Below, one piece after another: positions 7,716-16,894 of a stretch of DNA of 64,000 nucleotides. Position 1 is the stretch's first letter. Each line of letters starts with the position of its first letter. Where the stretch lies: the NCBI RefSeq assembly GCF_041903755.1, contig NZ_JBBWVE010000017.1:81471-145470 (forward strand). Direction: 5' to 3'. Both the position numbers and the translations under genes were made by a program. This DNA is from Thiocapsa roseilacustris. GTDB taxonomy: Bacteria > Pseudomonadota > Gammaproteobacteria > Chromatiales > Chromatiaceae. The notes beneath the pieces are model-generated. The model did not search any database and had not been told where the DNA came from. It saw only the letters and a program-made list of their open reading frames with translations.

Positions 7716-10064
7716 ATGGATCTCGGGCGGCGATCTCGACGCTTTTTCAAGGTCCCTTCGTTGAATAGGTTGCGGCTGCGTCCTTACGGCGACAGCCTCG
7801 TCACGCCGGCCGTTGCGGTCTGGCTCGGTTTTGCCTGGGTCATCATCCTTTTGATGGCCAGCATCGAAGGCATCGTCTGGGGCTTCGTCGGGGCCTCGAT
7901 CGTCCCGCAGGCCGCGGCCTGGCTCCGGCCGGTCGCCGGTCTCTTTATGTTCGTGCTCATGTTCGCGGTCATCTGGATCGTCGACGCCTCCCTGGTCATG
8001 TCCGAGCGGCCGACACGCGCCCGGGGTGGTCTGCGAGACGCTCGGCTTGAGGGGCGCGGCGCCGGCACACGTTGGTTCTTCGGTCTGCTGGTACGGGTGT
8101 TGATCGTGGCGGTCTCGCTCTATGTAACCGCGCCATTTCTGGCCAAGCTAATCCGCGCCGACGACATCGAGAGCTATCACCAGCGCTTGGTCGAGCAGTA
8201 TTACGCCGAGCGCGATGCGGCCTTCACGGCCCAGGTCGCCGTGCGTGCCCAAGAGGTCGAGGCACGCTACGGCGGGCTGATCGCTCCCTTGGAGGAGGAG
8301 GTCGAGCGTCTGAGCCGTTCGCTCGATGCCGAGCGGCAACGCCGTGACCGGATCGCGGCCGAGTACACCCCGGAGATCACGGTGCTGCGCGCCGAGCTGG
8401 CCGCCGCACAAGAGCGCCTCGGCGACGAGATCCACGGACGCGGCGACCGTCCGGAGGGCTATGGGCCGGAGGCGCGCAAATGGGACGCCCGGGCGAATAC
8501 GCTCGTCGCCGCGCTGGCCGAGAAGCAGGCGGAGATCGATCGGCGCATCGCCGAGGTCGCGCAGACGATCGCGGACCAAGAAGAGCGCCTGCGTGCGCGC
8601 ATGGACGAGCTCCAACGCATCCGTCTGGAGCAGCAGGAGCGCATGGACCGCATCCGCGCCGAGGTGGCCGCGGCGCAGCCCGAGGATCTGCCCCCGCGGT
8701 TGACCTTCGCCGCGCGCTCCAAGGCCTTGCAGGCGCTGCGGATGAGTCCGGACGAGGCGGGCGTGCCGCATTTCGAGACGGTCGACGGCTTTGCGCAGGC
8801 GGCACTGGCCATCCTCTTCTTCTCGCTGATCGCGCTGAAGTTGTTCGAGCCGGCCGCGGTGCGGGCCTATTTCAGCGAAGCCTTGCAGTACCAGTATCGA
8901 AAGTATCTCGATGGCGCCTTGTCCGGAATCCCCGGCTTCGCCTGTCCGGAGGATCCCGTGCAGCGCCTGAGTCCGGTCGAGTTCGCGCGTCTATGGCAAG
9001 GCTACGAGCAGGATCCAGAGGGTCACTTCGCGGAGCAGCAGGCACGGTTGGCGGCCGCCGAGCCGATGCGGATGCGCCTGGCGGACGAGTCGTTCGCCGA
9101 GACCCTGATCGAGCGTCGTCGCGAGAACCTCGATCAGGAGCTGGATCTGGTCCGCCGCCGCCGCGAGATCGAGGTGGCGGCCTACGAGAACGAGCAGCGT
9201 CTGCGCGCCGGCGAGCTGCGCGCGCAGTTGGCCGACGAGACGCGCGCGAAGCATCATCATCGACGCGCCGAGCTCGATCATGAGCTGCAGCAGGCGCGCG
9301 AGTCCTGGGCGTTGCAGAAGGCCCACGACGAGGAGGACCTGCGCGAGCGCATGGCCGCCTTCGAGCGCTCCATCGAGCTCGCGCGCGAGGACCGGCGTCT
9401 GCGGGAGAAGGAGATGGAGATCCGCCATGCTCAGCGCGAGGAGGAGCTGCGTCAGGCCAATGTGCAGCGGCTTCATCGCCATCGCGTCGAGGTTGCCGAG
9501 CTCGCGGCCCGCCGCCGTCGAGAGGAGCGTCTGGAGCGTCTCGCCGGGATGCGCGACGAGCTGACGCGTCTGCGCGAGCTGGAGATGCGAGCCACGGCGG
9601 AGGCCGGGACGCTGCGCGAGGCGGGTTATCGTCTCAAGGACGCCATCGAGACCGTGACCGGGAAGATCGGATCGGCCGAGAGCGGGCTGGCATCGGCCCG
9701 CGCGCGGATGGCCGAGCTGAAGCGGATTGCCGACGGCCGGGACGCGGATCGCGGCGAGACCCCTCGGCCCTCCGGCGGCGGCTTCTGGTCGCGCGCGGAG
9801 CGTTCGGAGGACGGGAAGGGCGCTCGCGAGGCGAGACGGGAGATGAAGTCGCTCGAGAAGTGGCTGCGCGAGGAGGACGAGCGCCTGGCTCGCTTGCGCG
9901 ACGAGCGTCGCGCCTTGGAGGTGCGTCGGATGACCCACGATGACCAATTGCACGAGATCGAAACACGAGTCTCCGGTATCCGCTCGCGCATCCTCTTCCA
10001 CGAAGACGGGATCGGTACCCTGCTGGCGTCGGAGCGAGCGCCGGCTGAAGACCCCGAGGTCTAG
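7716..10064 (+). CDS. DUF4407 membrane protein with very long coiled coils
   Basis: A 782-residue protein of the DUF4407 type. Membrane segments are seen at about 31-52, 70-94, 121-142 and 363-383. A charged coiled coil lies between TM3 and TM4 (about 155-345), and a second one, almost only Glu/Arg/Leu/Ala, fills about 440-740. The layout, three TMs then coiled coil then one TM then a long charged tail, suits an inner-membrane scaffold with large cytoplasmic arms. No catalytic motif is seen and function is unknown. It has a strong AGGGAGGG ribosome-binding site and no obvious operon partner. Confidence 0.8.
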   Translation: MDLGRRSRRFFKVPSLNRLRLRPYGDSLVTPAVAVWLGFAWVIILLMASIEGIVWGFVGASIVPQAAAWLRPVAGLFMFVLMFAVIWIVDASLVMSERPTRARGGLRDARLEGRGAGTRWFFGLLVRVLIVAVSLYVTAPFLAKLIRADDIESYHQRLVEQYYAERDAAFTAQVAVRAQEVEARYGGLIAPLEEEVERLSRSLDAERQRRDRIAAEYTPEITVLRAELAAAQERLGDEIHGRGDRPEGYGPEARKWDARANTLVAALAEKQAEIDRRIAEVAQTIADQEERLRARMDELQRIRLEQQERMDRIRAEVAAAQPEDLPPRLTFAARSKALQALRMSPDEAGVPHFETVDGFAQAALAILFFSLIALKLFEPAAVRAYFSEALQYQYRKYLDGALSGIPGFACPEDPVQRLSPVEFARLWQGYEQDPEGHFAEQQARLAAAEPMRMRLADESFAETLIERRRENLDQELDLVRRRREIEVAAYENEQRLRAGELRAQLADETRAKHHHRRAELDHELQQARESWALQKAHDEEDLRERMAAFERSIELAREDRRLREKEMEIRHAQREEELRQANVQRLHRHRVEVAELAARRRREERLERLAGMRDELTRLRELEMRATAEAGTLREAGYRLKDAIETVTGKIGSAESGLASARARMAELKRIADGRDADRGETPRPSGGGFWSRAERSEDGKGAREARREMKSLEKWLREEDERLARLRDERRALEVRRMTHDDQLHEIETRVSGIRSRILFHEDGIGTLLASERAPAEDPEV

Positions 10065-10255
10065 GCGACTTGCGGAGAAGGCGCCATCGATCTTCGGATG
10101 GTCTGCATCGTGGTGGGTGGACTTCGCTTGTCGTTGTCGATTACGACAACGACAACGACAACGATTAAGTTCGGTGCTCATTCTATTGCTGACATGTCAC
10201 TTAGGCTGTACGCACCCCTTTCGACAGATCAACAGCGCTTCCCGGTTCGACATCC
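10065..10255. repeat. Spacer with cgttgt/acaacg hexamer inverted tract
   Basis: At 10132-10163 the spacer reads cgttgtcg, a short gap, then cgacaa units repeated three times. It is the same hexamer as at 3494-3529, here as a hairpin. Nothing else is recognised in the spacer. Confidence 0.55.
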
Positions 10256-11893
10256 ATGACGACGCTCGACAGCTACGACCAAATCCCCTACGAGAGCTTC
10301 GCGATCCCGGAGACGCATCCGGACTATCTCGCGACCCTCGGCACGCTGCTCGGTCTGACCACGGCGGATCCGGAGCACTGCCGGGTCTTGGAGCTGGGTG
10401 CGGCGAGCGGCGGCAATCTGATCCCCATGGCCTTTCATCTGCCTTGGAGCGAGCTCGTCGGGGTCGAGCTCTCCGCCGAGCAGGCCCGGCGCGGACAGGC
10501 CATGATCACCGAGCTGGGCCTGACCAATCTGCGTCTGCTCCATCAGGACATTCTCGATGTCGACGAGACGCAAGCCCCGTTCGACTTCATCCTGGTCCAC
10601 GGGGTCTATTCCTGGGTTCCGGAGGTGGTCAAGGAGCACATCCTGCACCTCTGCGGTCGGCTCCTGAGCGAGCGCGGGATCGCCTATGTCAGCTACAACG
10701 TCTTGCCGGGCTGGCGCCAGCGCGGCATGTTGCGCGACATGCTTCTGTTCCACTGCCGCGGCGCGACGGCGCCCGGCGAGCGTTTGAGCCGCGCGCGCGA
10801 TCTGCTCGATCGACTCGCCCGAGGCGTGTCGGCCAAGCATCCGGACGGTCAGCCACGACCCGAAGCCGAGACGCTGCGACGCGAGGTCGAGTACCTGCGC
10901 ACCGCGCGACCGAGCTATCTCTATCATGAGTATCTGGAAGAGACGAACAGTCCGGAGCTGTTCAGCGACGTCATGGCGCGGGCGCGCCGTCACGGCCTCG
11001 CCTTCCTCGCCGAGTCCAAGCTGCACACGATGTTCGCCTCCACACTCGGGGCGGCGGCAGAGGCCGCGCTCGACGGGCTCGGCGATCAGCTCGTGCAGGA
11101 GCAGTACATGGACTTCCTGCGCCTGCGGGCCTTCCGACAGACCCTCTTGGTGCGCGCAGACGCGCAGCCCTGTCTGGAGATCGATCTGGAGCGTCTGTAT
11201 GACTTCTCGGTCCATGCCGACCTGACCCCCTTGCAGCGGGTCCATCTGAACCGCGTGAAGCGTCAGGACTATGCCACGGCGGACGGTGGTCGTCTGCAGG
11301 TGGAGCATCCCTTGACCAAGGCCGTTCTGGAAGGTCTCGCGCTGGTCTATCCGAATGCGATGCCGTTGGGGCCTCTCATGGAGGCGGCGGCGAAAGAGGT
11401 CGCAGGGACCAGCGGGCGGCGCTATGCGAACGACCGGGACGCCTGTCTGAGCGAGCTCTTCAACCTCTATATCTCCCAAGGGATCGGCCTGACCCAACGC
11501 GCCGCCCGTTGGCCGCACCAGGTCGGCGAACGGCCTCGGGCCACGCCCTTGGCCCGTGCTCAAGCGGCATCCGGGGAGGGGCATGTTGCGAGCGTGCGCC
11601 ACCGCAGTCTCGGGCTCGATGCCTTATCCGCCCGGCTGCTTATGCTGCTCGACGGCACGCGCGATCTGAACGGCCTGTTGACGGACCTTGCGGCCGAGAT
11701 CCGGACCGACCCGGAATTGGCTGCGGCGCTGGGGTCGCCGGGCCAGGGCGAAGGCCGGTCGGAGCAGATCGCACCGGCCAGTCTCGAGCGTTTGCTCGGC
11801 ATCTTTGCGCGCGCCGGGCTGCTGGTTGCGGACGCGCAGCCGAGCGATTCGGAGCTAGGGGCCCAAGGACGCAACGGCCCTATTGACGGCTGA
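10256..11893 (+). CDS. Class I SAM methyltransferase with methyltransferase regulatory domain
   Basis: A 545-residue protein. The N-terminal Rossmann methyltransferase domain has motif I VLELGAASGGN at 44-54 and an acidic loop VGVELS at about 69-74. The middle (about 215-300) fits the 'methyltransferase regulatory domain' (PF10119 type) that follows such enzymes, and the tail (about 400-545) is helical and winged-helix-like (SARLLMLLDGTRDLNGLL). Related proteins are annotated only as putative methyltransferases, and the substrate is unknown. The ribosome-binding site is weak. It stands between DUF4407 and pbpC without clear coupling to either. Confidence 0.82.
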   Translation: MTTLDSYDQIPYESFAIPETHPDYLATLGTLLGLTTADPEHCRVLELGAASGGNLIPMAFHLPWSELVGVELSAEQARRGQAMITELGLTNLRLLHQDILDVDETQAPFDFILVHGVYSWVPEVVKEHILHLCGRLLSERGIAYVSYNVLPGWRQRGMLRDMLLFHCRGATAPGERLSRARDLLDRLARGVSAKHPDGQPRPEAETLRREVEYLRTARPSYLYHEYLEETNSPELFSDVMARARRHGLAFLAESKLHTMFASTLGAAAEAALDGLGDQLVQEQYMDFLRLRAFRQTLLVRADAQPCLEIDLERLYDFSVHADLTPLQRVHLNRVKRQDYATADGGRLQVEHPLTKAVLEGLALVYPNAMPLGPLMEAAAKEVAGTSGRRYANDRDACLSELFNLYISQGIGLTQRAARWPHQVGERPRATPLARAQAASGEGHVASVRHRSLGLDALSARLLMLLDGTRDLNGLLTDLAAEIRTDPELAAALGSPGQGEGRSEQIAPASLERLLGIFARAGLLVADAQPSDSELGAQGRNGPIDG

Positions 11894-11914
11894 AGAAGAA
11901 GGTTTCACCGTGAC

Positions 11915-14026
11915 ATGGCATGCGAGGTCTCGGTGAACGGCGCACTGATCAAGGTACTTGCGATCCTCGGCGCCGTCTTGCTCCTGCTGGTGGGCGGTCG
12001 AGCGGGATGGGATGCCCTGATCGAGACAACGTCGCAGCCGGACATGCGGACGGCGACCTCGACCCTGATGCTGGATCGCGACGGGCGTTTGCTGCGCGCC
12101 TTCACGGTCGCCGACGGACGCTGGCGTCTGCCGGTCGATCTGGATGCGGTCGATCCGACCTATGTGGCGATGCTTCTGGCCTACGAAGACCGCCGATTCG
12201 AGTCGCATTCGGGTGTCGATACACTCGCACTTATGCGCGCCGGCTGGCAGCTCCTGAGCCAGGGAGGCATCCGGTCCGGCGGATCGACCCTCACCATGCA
12301 GCTGGCGCGTCTGCTGGAGACGCGCTCGACACGGGATGCCGGCGGCAAGCTCCGGCAGATCCGCACCGCACTCTGGCTGGAGCGAAAGCTCGACAAGCGC
12401 ACCATCCTGCAAACTTATCTCACCCTCGCCCCCTACGGCGGCAACCTCGAAGGTGTGCGCTCGGCCTCGCTCGCGTGGCACGGCAAGGAACCGCGACGCC
12501 TGACGCCGGCCGAGGCGGCGTTGCTCGTCGCATTGCCGCAGTCGCCGGAGACACGCCGGCCGGATCGCCACCCCGATGCCGCCCGTCGGGCGCGCGATCG
12601 GGTGCTCGAGCATGTGCGTCTGGCCGGCGTTATCGATGCGGACGAGGCGGCCGCGGCCCGCGCCGAGCCTATCCCGACCGCGCGCCTGGATGCCCCCATG
12701 CTGGCGGCGCATCTCACCGATCGACTCAGACGCGCGCAGCCCGAGCGCGCGGTCCATCGCCTGACGCTGGATGCCGGTCTGCAGGAACGCCTCGAGCAGC
12801 TCGCGAACGCGCGTGCCGCCGCACTCGGTCCGCGGGTCTCGATGGGGATCCTGGTCGCCGATCACGGGCGCGGCGAGATCCTCGCAAGCGTGGGCTCAGC
12901 CGGTCTTTTCGAGACGGCTCGGCAGGGTCATGTCGACATGACGCGCGCGGTCCGATCGCCGGGCTCGGCACTCAAGCCACTGATCTACGGGCTCGCATTC
13001 GAAGACGGTCGGGCCCATCCCGAAAGCCTGATCGAGGATCGCCCGAGCGCCTTCGGCGGCTATGTCCCGGCGAACTTCGACCTGGGTTTCCAGGGGACGG
13101 TCACGGTGCGTCGGGCGCTGCAGCTCTCGCTCAACATCCCGGCGGTCAAGCTGCTGGATGCGGTCGGGCCGGCGCGGCTGGTCGCGCGGATGCGCCGCGC
13201 CGGTGCGCATCCGGTGCTTCCCGATCTGAGTCCGCCCGGTCTCGCGGTCGGCTTGGGCGGGGTCGGCCTGTCCCTGACGGAACTTGTCGGTATCTATGCG
13301 GCGATTGTGCGCGGGGGTCGCCCTGTGACCTTGCGGGACACCCTCGACGAACAAGGCGCGGAATCTGGATCGCTCGGCATCGCCGCGGATGCCGGGGCGC
13401 CCGTGCTCGAGGCGCGCGCGGCCTGGTATGTCGCCTCGATCCTCGCCGGTGCGCCGGCACCGACCAACAGCGCGCCCGGTGTGCTCGCCTTCAAGACCGG
13501 AACCTCCTACGGCTACCGCGATGCCTGGGCGATCGGGTTCGACGGGCGCCATGTGGCCGGCGTCTGGGTCGGTCGTCCCGACGGAGCGCCCGTGCCCGGA
13601 CTCGCCGGCATCGATGCCGCCGCACCCGTGCTGGTCGAGGTGTTTGCGCATCTCGGTCCGACGACCCCGCTCCCTTCTGCGCCCCCCGGCATCCTGAGTA
13701 CGACCTCGGCGGAGCTACCCCCGCCGCTGCGTCGCGTTCAGGATCCACGCGCCGCGTCGCGCGGCGGCGCCCACGCCCCGCAGATCGCCTATCCGCCCGA
13801 TGGCGCGCGCGTCGAGCTGGGACTCGGTCGAGGTCGGGCCGCCGATCTGGTCCTGCGGGTTCGCGACGGTACCCCGCCCTTCACCTGGTTCGTTGACGGT
13901 GCCCCGGTCGTGCGCGAACCCTACGCGCGAACCGCGCAATGGACGCCCGACGGCCCCGGTTATGTTGCCATCTCGGTCGTCGACGCCCGCGGCGCAGCGG
14001 CGAGGGTGAGTGTCTTTCTTGAATGA
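11915..14026 (+). CDS. pbpC: Penicillin-binding protein 1C
   Basis: A 703-residue bifunctional peptidoglycan synthase, anchored by one TM (about 11-27) and periplasmic. The GT51 glycosyltransferase has catalytic Glu91 in EDRRFESHSG and GGSTLTMQLAR (122-132). The transpeptidase has Ser351-Ala-Leu-Lys354, Ser405-Leu-Asn407 and Lys527-Thr-Gly. A BiPBP-C domain (about 610-700, AYPPDGARVEL and FTWFVDGAPV) ends the protein and identifies PBP1C rather than 1A or 1B. All catalytic residues are present. The usual partner yfhM (alpha-2-macroglobulin) is not adjacent. Confidence 0.95.
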   Translation: MACEVSVNGALIKVLAILGAVLLLLVGGRAGWDALIETTSQPDMRTATSTLMLDRDGRLLRAFTVADGRWRLPVDLDAVDPTYVAMLLAYEDRRFESHSGVDTLALMRAGWQLLSQGGIRSGGSTLTMQLARLLETRSTRDAGGKLRQIRTALWLERKLDKRTILQTYLTLAPYGGNLEGVRSASLAWHGKEPRRLTPAEAALLVALPQSPETRRPDRHPDAARRARDRVLEHVRLAGVIDADEAAAARAEPIPTARLDAPMLAAHLTDRLRRAQPERAVHRLTLDAGLQERLEQLANARAAALGPRVSMGILVADHGRGEILASVGSAGLFETARQGHVDMTRAVRSPGSALKPLIYGLAFEDGRAHPESLIEDRPSAFGGYVPANFDLGFQGTVTVRRALQLSLNIPAVKLLDAVGPARLVARMRRAGAHPVLPDLSPPGLAVGLGGVGLSLTELVGIYAAIVRGGRPVTLRDTLDEQGAESGSLGIAADAGAPVLEARAAWYVASILAGAPAPTNSAPGVLAFKTGTSYGYRDAWAIGFDGRHVAGVWVGRPDGAPVPGLAGIDAAAPVLVEVFAHLGPTTPLPSAPPGILSTTSAELPPPLRRVQDPRAASRGGAHAPQIAYPPDGARVELGLGRGRAADLVLRVRDGTPPFTWFVDGAPVVREPYARTAQWTPDGPGYVAISVVDARGAAARVSVFLE

Positions 14027-14087
14027 TCTGGCGTTCGGGAAGATTCACCCTCACACTTCAAGGCATTCGAGGCCGGAGCCCGTCATC

Positions 14088-14552
14088 ATGTCTCAAACGC
14101 TTTACGACCGAGATCTATACGACTGGTCCATGCAGACCGCTCGCCTGTTGCGCGAAGGGCGCTATGCCGAGATCGACACGCTGCATCTTGCGGAGGAAGT
14201 GGAGTCGATGGGCAAGAGTGAGCGTCGAGCCTTGGAACATCGTCTGGTGGTGCTGCTGGTTCACCTGCTCAAATGGGAACACCAGCCCGAGCAACGCTCC
14301 AAGAGTTGGCAGCGGACCTTGATCGAGCAGCGCAAGCAGGTCGCCAAACTCTTGAACGACAGCCCGAGCCTGAGGCCTCGTCTGACAGATCTGCTCGTGG
14401 ATGCCTACGAGAGCGCCGTGCGGTGGGCGGCCGATGAAACGGGGATGGACGAGAGCGAGCTCCCCCAAAGTTGTCCCTATCGGTCTGAACAGGTCATCGA
14501 TCCTTCATTTTTCCCTGGCTCCAATGAAACCGAGGCAACAGGCCATGACTGA
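14088..14552 (+). CDS. DUF29 domain protein
   Basis: A 154-residue DUF29 protein. The family signature is seen in LYDRDLYDWSMQTARLLREG near the N-terminus, then LAEEVESMGKSERRALEHRL, then LLKWEHQPEQRS and SW...LIEQRKQ. DUF29 proteins are small helical proteins, common in cyanobacteria and purple bacteria, often near mobile or toxin-like genes; function is unknown. The ATG at 14088 is chosen because the family sequence begins there. It overlaps the next gene by 8 bases. Confidence 0.85.
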   Translation: MSQTLYDRDLYDWSMQTARLLREGRYAEIDTLHLAEEVESMGKSERRALEHRLVVLLVHLLKWEHQPEQRSKSWQRTLIEQRKQVAKLLNDSPSLRPRLTDLLVDAYESAVRWAADETGMDESELPQSCPYRSEQVIDPSFFPGSNETEATGHD

Positions 14553-15036
14553 GACCTCCTCGCCCGGACGCCCCACGGCGCTGCTCTGGGCCGCCGCCGG
14601 TCTGCTGCTCGTCGCCGTCGTCGCGGTCGCACTCTATAAAGCCTGGCCGCTGCTGAATCCGACACTGGCTGAGGTCGCACCGCTCGATCCGAGCTGTGAT
14701 CTGCGTGCCGGACCCTGTGATGCGCGGTTTGCCGGCGGGGGGAGCCTGCGCTTTGCAATCGAGCCGCAAAGTATCCCGGTCGTGACGCCGCTGCGGCTTA
14801 TCGTGCAGACGACCGGCTTCGACGTTCGTGCGGTGGAGGTCGATTTCGCGGGTGTCGACATGAATATGGGGTACAACCGCGCAGCGCTGGAGCCGGCAGG
14901 TCCAGGCGTCTACGCAGGGCAGGGGACCTTGCCGGTATGCGTGCGTGCGCGCATGGAGTGGGAGGTGAGGGTGTTGGTCCACACGGCCGACGGGATTTTG
15001 GCGGCTCCGTTTCGATTCGAGACGGTGAGGGATTGA
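14545..15036 (+). CDS. Membrane-anchored small protein, FixH/YtkA-like
   Basis: A 163-residue protein with one N-terminal TM (about 12-31) and a periplasmic domain with two early cysteines (CDLRAGPC). The core (IEPQSIPVVTPLRLIVQTTG, then VDFAGVDMNMG, then GVYAGQGTLPVCVR and WEVRVLVHT) has the beta-rich pattern of FixH/YtkA-like domains, including MNMG and a Cys-containing strand. Such proteins often assist copper-oxidase or cytochrome maturation. The assignment is by pattern only. It overlaps the DUF29 gene by 8 bases and is convergent with the amidase gene. Confidence 0.6.
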   Translation: MTETSSPGRPTALLWAAAGLLLVAVVAVALYKAWPLLNPTLAEVAPLDPSCDLRAGPCDARFAGGGSLRFAIEPQSIPVVTPLRLIVQTTGFDVRAVEVDFAGVDMNMGYNRAALEPAGPGVYAGQGTLPVCVRARMEWEVRVLVHTADGILAAPFRFETVRD

Positions 15037-15046
15037 ATCTGGCGGG

Positions 15047-15940
15047 TTAGCGGTCCCGATAGCGGAGGGTCAGCTCGCCGTAGGCGTCGATGCGGCGGTC
15101 GCGCAAGAAGGGCCAGAGTCGGCGGACCTGCTCGGTGCGGCCCGGTTCGATCTGCGCGAGCAGGATCTCCGGGCTCTGGTCGCCGGCCTGTGCGAGGATC
15201 TCGCCTTGAGGGCCGCAGACGAAGGAGTGGCCCCAGAACCGTGCGCCGGAGGTCGCGCCGCTCGGATCCGGCTCGAACCCGACCCGATTGCAAGCCGCGA
15301 CGGGCAGGGCGTTCGCGATCGCGTGGCTGCGCTGGATCCCGATCCAGGCCTCGCGTTGGCGGGCCTGCTCTTGCGGGGTATCGTTCGGATCCCAGCCGAT
15401 CGCGGTCGGGTAGAGCAGGATGTCCGCCCCGGCCAACGCCATCAGACGTGCAGCCTCCGGATACCATTGATCCCAACAGACCAGCACGCCTAGGCGCCCG
15501 ACCGAGGTGTCGATCGGCTCGAAGCCGAGGTCGCCGGGCGTGAAATAGAACTTCTCGTAGTAGCCTGGATCGTCCGGGATGTGCATCTTGCGGTAGACCC
15601 CGGCGAGTCGGCCGTCGCTGTCCAGGACCACCGCGGTGTTGTGATAGAGCCCGGGGGCGCGGCGCTCGAACAGCGAGGCGACAATGACCACGCCGAGCTC
15701 GCTCGCCAGCGCGCCGAGTCGCTCGGTGCTGGGACCCGGGATCGACTCGGCGAGATCGAAGTTGGCCGGGTCCTCGATCTGGCAGAAGTAGGCGCTGTTA
15801 TGCAGTTCCTGGAGCAGAACGAGACGCGCACCGCCCGCGACGGCTTCGATGACTCCCCGCTCGCAGGCGTCGAGATTTGCCGCAACGCTTCCCTGATCGG
15901 TTTCCTGCACAAGTGCGATGGTGAAAGGGGATCCCGACAT
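15047..15940 (-). CDS. aguB: Carbon-nitrogen hydrolase, N-carbamoylputrescine amidase-like
   Basis: A 297-residue nitrilase-superfamily enzyme that would hydrolyse N-carbamoylputrescine to putrescine, CO2 and ammonia. The catalytic triad is visible: Glu in LLQELHNSAYF, Lys in YRKMHIPDD and Cys in VLVCWDQWYPE. The motifs PGYYEKFYF and WGHSFVCGPQG are typical of the AguB subgroup. The ATG at 15940 has GGAG about ten bases upstream; longer frames add non-family sequence. The partner agmatine deiminase is not in the window, so the substrate rests on subfamily similarity. Confidence 0.85.
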   Translation of the reverse strand: MSGSPFTIALVQETDQGSVAANLDACERGVIEAVAGGARLVLLQELHNSAYFCQIEDPANFDLAESIPGPSTERLGALASELGVVIVASLFERRAPGLYHNTAVVLDSDGRLAGVYRKMHIPDDPGYYEKFYFTPGDLGFEPIDTSVGRLGVLVCWDQWYPEAARLMALAGADILLYPTAIGWDPNDTPQEQARQREAWIGIQRSHAIANALPVAACNRVGFEPDPSGATSGARFWGHSFVCGPQGEILAQAGDQSPEILLAQIEPGRTEQVRRLWPFLRDRRIDAYGELTLRYRDR

Positions 15941-16295
15941 GTCGCCAATCTCCGAAAACAGTGGATCCAGGTGTGTGTGACTGATTGACCACAGCGGTAG
16001 GGTGGCCCAGCGTAGTTCACCAGCAACGGCGTACGGCTCGGTGGACTTAGGCGATTTCCGCAAAATTCCATACCGTAGGTTGTGCTGACGATAGGAGGCA
16101 CAACTTGTGCCGATGTTTGGTTGTGCCTCGCACGGCTCGGCACAACCTACGCGACTGGTATAAGGATTCCCGGAGTTCGCCTTAGCTTTCGCTCGTCCAC
16201 CCCACTAACCACTAACTACTAACCACTAACTACTAACCACTAACTACTAACCGCTACCCATCACACAAGGCCGATCGCGCGGCGCGCGGCTTGGA
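15941..16295. repeat. Spacer with dispersed repeat and heptamer tract
   Basis: The spacer between aguB and the MEKHLA gene has no gene. It contains one full copy of the ~98-bp cgtaggttgtgc element (16065-16162) and a tract of ccactaactactaa units (about 16203-16253). Confidence 0.65.
16065..16162 (+). repeat. Dispersed ~98-bp element A, copy 1
   Basis: The element starts with attccata, then cgtaggttgtgc, and ends gcacaacctacg then ggtata, so its termini are inverted repeats. An internal gacgataggaggcacaac and a gtgcctcgcacggctcgg segment recur in copy 2 at 36415-36513, which is the same sequence in the opposite orientation. A half copy is at 45474-45515. The form is that of a small non-autonomous mobile or REP-like element. 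Confidence 0.7.
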
Positions 16296-16775
16296 TCAAA
16301 CGAGCGTCTGCACGGATCCAAAAGTCGCCGCCTGCCCGAGAGACATCCCCTCTTCATCGATCAGGTTCCAAACGACCGCACTCTCGATGCGAAACCGCCG
16401 ACCGCTAGAGGATACCCGCACCCCGCTGTAGTGGTCGATGAAGCCATGCGCCGTCACCTGCGCAAGCAAGCGCGCGCGCTCCTCCCGATCCGGAGCCTCG
16501 GCGGTCAAGCGCGAAGGCATCCGTGTCAACTGCTCCCAATTGAGCTCGAACAGACTCAGGACCCTTCGGTTGCCGTAGGTCAGGATTGGATCCGGGTCGG
16601 CATTGTGCGACAAGAGCGCAAAGGGCGCCTCGAACAGAAGCCGGGCGGCCTCGCGGTCGTCCAAGTCGGGATCGATCAGATCGCGCCCCGTGAGGCGTCG
16701 ATAGCTGGTGCAAAGGAGTCGGGCATGCTCGCACAGGAAGTCATTTGACGGGTTGGGATCGGGAAAGGGCATCAC
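16296..16775 (-). CDS. MEKHLA domain protein
   Basis: A 159-residue protein covering a MEKHLA domain, a PAS-related sensor fold. Recognisable parts are ADPDPILTYGNRRVLSLFELNWEQLTRMPS (as its span; key parts YGN and LFE), RLTAEAPDREERARLL and the final VWNLIDEEGMSLGQAATF. Free-standing bacterial MEKHLA proteins of this length exist and their ligand is unknown. It has no operon partner; the neighbours run away from it. Confidence 0.85.
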   Translation of the reverse strand: MMPFPDPNPSNDFLCEHARLLCTSYRRLTGRDLIDPDLDDREAARLLFEAPFALLSHNADPDPILTYGNRRVLSLFELNWEQLTRMPSRLTAEAPDREERARLLAQVTAHGFIDHYSGVRVSSSGRRFRIESAVVWNLIDEEGMSLGQAATFGSVQTLV

Positions 16776-16894
16776 CTGATGATCCTGTCGTAAATCGAAG
16801 GGGCAGGCTCACCGTTTGAGCCTCCTCCCTGTTAGTCTTTGCGGGATTCGGGGCCGGCAATCGGACCCCTCTGTTCCCGGAACCACGATCGCGC

